The translations under genes were made by a program, and so were the position numbers. Of a DNA stretch of 7,954 nucleotides, positions 5,604 through 7,954 are shown piece by piece. The DNA is taken from assembly GCA_034409055.1 (NCBI GenBank), contig DAOUMU010000261.1:1-7954 (forward strand), written 5' to 3'. The stretch is from DAOUMU01 sp034409055 (lineage in GTDB: Bacteria > Chloroflexota > Anaerolineae > 4572-78 > J111). The notes beneath the pieces are model-generated. The model was not told the DNA's origin. It saw only the letters and a list, made by a program, of their open reading frames with translations, and searched no databases. Positions within the stretch are counted from its first letter, which is position 1. The number at the start of each line of letters is the position of its first letter.

Positions 5604-6026
5604 ATGAAAGAGATTGTCATAAAAGTTGGCTACGAGAATATGGATTTCGCGAAAGTCACCGAAATGTTGTCAAAGGCCTTTTGGTCCATGGGAATTAAGG
5701 TCGATGAGGTGAAAAAGGGTGCGCTAAATTCCGCCCTTGTGGTTGGAGCATTTTATGACAATGTTCAAGTCGGCTACGCGCGTGTAATTTCAGACAAGAC
5801 GCGATTTGCTTATATATTGGACGTGTATGTCGATGAACCCTATCGAAAAAAGGGTATTGGTCAATTAATGATGAATAGCATTTTGGCAAATGAAGATCTA
5901 AAGGATGTATATCAGTGGTTGTTGGTTACAAAAGATGCTCATGGAGTTTATGGCAAAGTGGGTTTTAAGGTCGTTAGTAGACCAAATGATTGGATGGAAA
6001 TCAGGAATGAAAGACCGAGGCGCTAG
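5604..6026 (+). CDS. GNAT-family N-acetyltransferase (140 aa)
   Basis: The product is a compact single-domain GNAT, expected to transfer acetyl from acetyl-CoA to an unknown amine. Motif A is clear: YILDVYVDEPYRKKGIGQLM (about 70-89), with R81-x-x-G84-x-G86 forming the pyrophosphate-binding loop. QWLLVTKDAHGVYGKVGF (about 104-121) is motif B with the usual Tyr and the closing GF. The ATG at 5604 is chosen because the protein then begins at the normal domain edge; upstream in-frame codons lie inside the attC. AAAAAGGC is a moderate RBS. The gene is A+T-richer than its neighbours, consistent with separate origin. The substrate is unknown. Aminoglycoside resistance cannot be claimed, since the sequence does not look like AAC(6') or AAC(3). 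Confidence 0.9.
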   Translation: MKEIVIKVGYENMDFAKVTEMLSKAFWSMGIKVDEVKKGALNSALVVGAFYDNVQVGYARVISDKTRFAYILDVYVDEPYRKKGIGQLMMNSILANEDLKDVYQWLLVTKDAHGVYGKVGFKVVSRPNDWMEIRNERPRR

Positions 6027-6035
6027 ATAGAATAC

Positions 6036-6163
6036 GCCTAACATGGCATCAAGCTGACGCCCTCACGATCCGGGCCAGCCAAAATTTCTGGTTTGTGTAG
6101 GTTTACGAGCCTGCCAGGGTACTCGGTGTTAGCCGGGCGCAGCTTATGCCTGGCCCGTTAGCC
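6036..6163 (+). other. attC site of cassette C (128 bp)
   Basis: R'' is GCCTAAC (6036-6042) and R' is GTTAGCC (6157-6163), a slight deviation from GTTRRRY. The arms pair as GGCAT 6045-6049 with ATGCC 6146-6150, AAGCTG 6051-6056 with CAGCTT 6140-6145, and CGCCC 6058-6062 with GGGCG 6135-6139. C6050 and A6057 are extrahelical, six paired bases apart, the classic attC signature. A second GTTAGCC occurs at 6128-6134 just inside the arm. The site begins 10 bases after the GNAT stop. Confidence 0.92.
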
Positions 6164-6205
6164 CGTCCTTCGTGAGGTTCTTATGTGACTACACGGGAGT
6201 TGGAT

Positions 6206-6706
6206 ATGCACTCGATAAGGAAAGATATGAAGGAGTTTCGGAGGCAACTCGAGAAGGGATCGATCCAGAAGGCGTACGGAGCACTACTCTCCTACATGAT
6301 GGGGCTGCGAACGCATTTCAAGAACAACCTCGCTGGTTCTACCGTGTCCGGTCTCTATCAGGGATATATGGACATGACGTACTTCGCGCTCTTCCCGTCT
6401 TCGCTCAAGCATCGCAACCTGAAAATCGCGATTGTCTTCAATTACGACGCATTTGGATTTGAAGCCTGGCTCGCGGGAGGCAACCGGAAGGTTCAGCGGC
6501 AGTACTGGGAGTTGTTCAAAGACAGCCAATGGCCCGAGTACCGCGTTGTCACGCCAGCGAAAGGTATCGACTCGATTCTTGAATGCGATCTGGCCACAGA
6601 TTTCGACCTCGACGACCCAGAGGCTTTGACTGCGTCCATCGAAAAAGCCACGGTCGCGTTCATCGACGACATCGAGAGGTTCCTCGCTGAACACGAGTCT
6701 CAGTAG
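6206..6706 (+). CDS. DUF7000-type protein of unknown function (166 aa)
   Basis: The sequence matches my recollection of the DUF7000 family throughout its length. It has an N-terminal helix (KDMKEFRRQLEKGSIQKAY), then SYMMGLRTHFKN, GYMDMTYFALFP, KIAIVFNYDAFGFEAWLAGGNR, the KGIDSILE segment, and an acidic helical end. Members are small cytosolic proteins without a known activity, frequent in mobile or accessory DNA. There is no signal peptide or membrane segment. ATG 6206 is preferred because GGGAG lies seven bases upstream. GTG 6185 would add seven residues and has GAGG at a usable distance. An ATG at 6183 is followed directly by TGA. It is the only gene of cassette D; about 170 bases without a gene separate it from its attC. 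Confidence 0.8.
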   Translation: MHSIRKDMKEFRRQLEKGSIQKAYGALLSYMMGLRTHFKNNLAGSTVSGLYQGYMDMTYFALFPSSLKHRNLKIAIVFNYDAFGFEAWLAGGNRKVQRQYWELFKDSQWPEYRVVTPAKGIDSILECDLATDFDLDDPEALTASIEKATVAFIDDIERFLAEHESQ

Positions 6707-6878
6707 ATCCAATTTTTAGGCTCCGAGCGGACCACAGTTCGCGTTTTGACCGCTGGACTGTCCCACGGGGAGGCTTCGCACTGGTCCAGCTAGAGCAAAT
6801 TTGGATGTACTGAGTCTCTTGAACAGGCTGGGCCGCGTGATTGAGCGATGCGCTGACACGGGCCGACAATACAGGGCG
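6707..6878 (+). other. Untranslated tail of cassette D
   Basis: About 170 bases between the DUF7000 stop and the attC hold no credible gene. GTCCAGC-like and GGACTG/CAGTCC-like short repeats near 6750-6790 could form local stems, but no T-run follows. Most cassettes place the attC close to the stop codon, so this gap is longer than usual. Confidence 0.5.
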
Positions 6879-7009
6879 GCCTAACACCCGCTGGAGCCGA
6901 CAGCGCCTATCGGCGCTCGTTGTATCGCGGCTTTTTGGGTTTGGTGGTAAACTTGTTCAGAGTGGCGGTCGTGCAAACCCGGCGCTGCGGCTCAGCTTTT
7001 CCGTTAGCG
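6879..7009 (+). other. attC site of cassette D (131 bp)
   Basis: R'' is GCCTAAC (6879-6885) and R' is GTTAGCG (7003-7009), off-consensus in its last two bases. The arms pair as GCT 6890-6892 with AGC 6994-6996, GAGCCG 6894-6899 with CGGCTC 6988-6993, and CAGCGC 6901-6906 with GCGCTG 6982-6987. G6893 and A6900 are extrahelical, six paired bases apart. The long loop could form further stems. The arm signature makes the call firm despite the weak R'. Confidence 0.85.
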
Positions 7010-7043
7010 GGCAGTAAATTACCAGGGGAAAAGCGAAATCCAG

Positions 7044-7898
7044 GTGGCTAATGATCCATACAAATTGCAAATGGATAGGGTTTATCAACATCTCTGGTCT
7101 GCGCACGGCGATGGCCTCTTTGCTATTCTTGACCAAAGTCTCGGTCCTCGACCTCCCACAATGTTGTATGAGATAGCAAAGCAACTTGGCCTCAAGAATG
7201 ACCACAAAGTGCTAGATGTGGGATGTGGCAAGGGTAATCACTCCTGCGAGCTGGCCCTTCGGTTTGGCTGTAGCGTTATTGGTCTTGACCCTGTAGCGAG
7301 TAGTTTAGAACAAGGGCGTGCTACAGCAACAGAAGCCGGCGTGGCTGATCGGGTGATATTTCGTAAGGGGAAGATAACAGAAATTCCGTTTGAAGATGAA
7401 GCGTTCCATTTCATCTGGTGTCGTGATATGCTCGTTCACGTCGATGATTTAGGAGGCGGGATAAGAGAATGTGCTCGTGTGCTTAAATCTGATGGAGCGA
7501 TGATCGTGTTTACCACATTTGCCACGGAACTAATGGAACCGAAAGAAAGGGGGGCTGTCTGTAGGCCATTGGAAATTGTCAGTGAGAACCTTTCTCCAGG
7601 CTGGGTTGAGCAAACATTCAGAGCGGCGGGGTTCCAGGTAAGCTCAAGCGAAGTGATCGGTGGCGAATTGATTGAATATTATGAGGAACAGCGAGGGCAG
7701 TATTCCAAAGAGTTAATGCGGCTGGCCAGAATGGTGAGAGCTAAAGATAAGTTTATAGCTGAGTTGGGGCCGGAAAGGTATGAAATAGCCCTTGCCCTCT
7801 ATCGGTGGGGGATTTACCTGTTACTTGGAAAACTGAGTTCAGCCATTTACGTGTTGTTGTATAATGCAAGCAGTCTTGCTGGCCCGGCAACACCTTAG
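7044..7898 (+). CDS. Class I SAM-dependent methyltransferase (284 aa)
   Basis: The Rossmann fold is clear. Motif I is VLDVGCGKG (about 56-64), with D58 and the Gly run binding SAM. The acidic end of beta-2 is VIGLDP (D82), motif IV is FHFIWCRDMLVHVDD, and motif VI is RVLKSDGAMIVF. This resembles the methyltransferase-11/25 group that includes glycine/sarcosine- and sterol-type enzymes; the substrate is unknown. The last 30 residues contain a hydrophobic, aromatic stretch (WGIYLLLGKLSSAIYVLLY) that could be a membrane-touching helix. GTG 7044 is chosen because MANDPYKLQMDRVYQHLWS reads as a natural N-terminal helix; AGGGGA lies 14 bases before it, a long gap. ATG 7071 is the alternative. It is the gene of cassette E, whose attC is not within the window. 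Confidence 0.88.
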   Translation: MANDPYKLQMDRVYQHLWSAHGDGLFAILDQSLGPRPPTMLYEIAKQLGLKNDHKVLDVGCGKGNHSCELALRFGCSVIGLDPVASSLEQGRATATEAGVADRVIFRKGKITEIPFEDEAFHFIWCRDMLVHVDDLGGGIRECARVLKSDGAMIVFTTFATELMEPKERGAVCRPLEIVSENLSPGWVEQTFRAAGFQVSSSEVIGGELIEYYEEQRGQYSKELMRLARMVRAKDKFIAELGPERYEIALALYRWGIYLLLGKLSSAIYVLLYNASSLAGPATP

Positions 7899-7954
7899 CG
7901 GGCACAAATAGCAAAAGATGGTAAGAACAGGGTAATAAATAGGGCAACAAGGCA
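7899..7954. other. Sequence after the methyltransferase, no attC seen
   Basis: The 56 bases after the stop contain no RYYYAAC core or arm-like sequence. The cassette's attC may begin beyond the window, or the array may end here. There is no gene or clear terminator. Confidence 0.4.

Noticed and set aside
5604..6026. Aminoglycoside acetyltransferase resistance cassette
   Set aside because: Only general GNAT motifs are present; length and sequence do not show AAC(6') or AAC(3) hallmarks.
6284..6712. A 142-codon - strand frame
   Set aside because: Shadow of the DUF7000-type gene, which has the better start, RBS and family match.
1..7954. CRISPR array, tRNA or rRNA genes
   Set aside because: No regularly spaced repeats, cloverleaf with a CCA end, or ribosomal RNA motifs were seen.

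Overview
This window is a stretch of an integron gene-cassette array, or of an integrase-less attC cluster, invaded by three kinds of mobile DNA. All cassettes are read on the + strand. Five attC recombination sites can be recognised by their R''/R' core sites and by imperfect arms carrying one or two extra bases on the left arm: about 539-653 (left end lost), 3709-3769, 5486-5577, 6036-6163 and 6879-7009. No integrase gene, attI site or Pc promoter lies in the window. The array could therefore be the interior of a long integron or a CALIN-type cluster; the sequence does not decide which.

Layout. Positions 1-135 are the C-terminal end of an IS1182-type transposase. About 165-539 is the 3' remnant of a group II intron on the + strand: scraps of the start of its reverse transcriptase, then a domain IV stem, domain V and domain VI. 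The intron ends inside the left arm of an attC. Cassette A follows, with a 17-codon leader peptide overlapping (ATGA) an exceptionally long 972-aa ORF of unknown function. Cassette B appears to have been a tiny cassette without a gene. It is now occupied by an IS110/IS1111-type element of about 1.6 kb, with its transposase on the - strand, inserted at the R'' end of that cassette's attC. Cassette C is a GNAT acetyltransferase, cassette D a DUF7000-type protein, and cassette E a class I SAM methyltransferase whose attC is not reached.

The host cannot be named. Base composition and codon use change from cassette to cassette: the GNAT gene is clearly A+T-richer, while the IS110 gene is G+C-rich. 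This is expected of cassettes gathered from different sources. The mobile elements resemble families common in environmental Gram-negative bacteria, including Planctomycetes-like and proteobacterial lineages, but this is only an impression.

The genes do not form a pathway. What links them is the recombination system. Most notable are two different mobile elements each lying in an attC, a cassette start that is an inverted copy of its own attC end, the coupled leader in front of the giant cassette ORF, and a probable bridge (seek) RNA region downstream of the IS110-type transposase.
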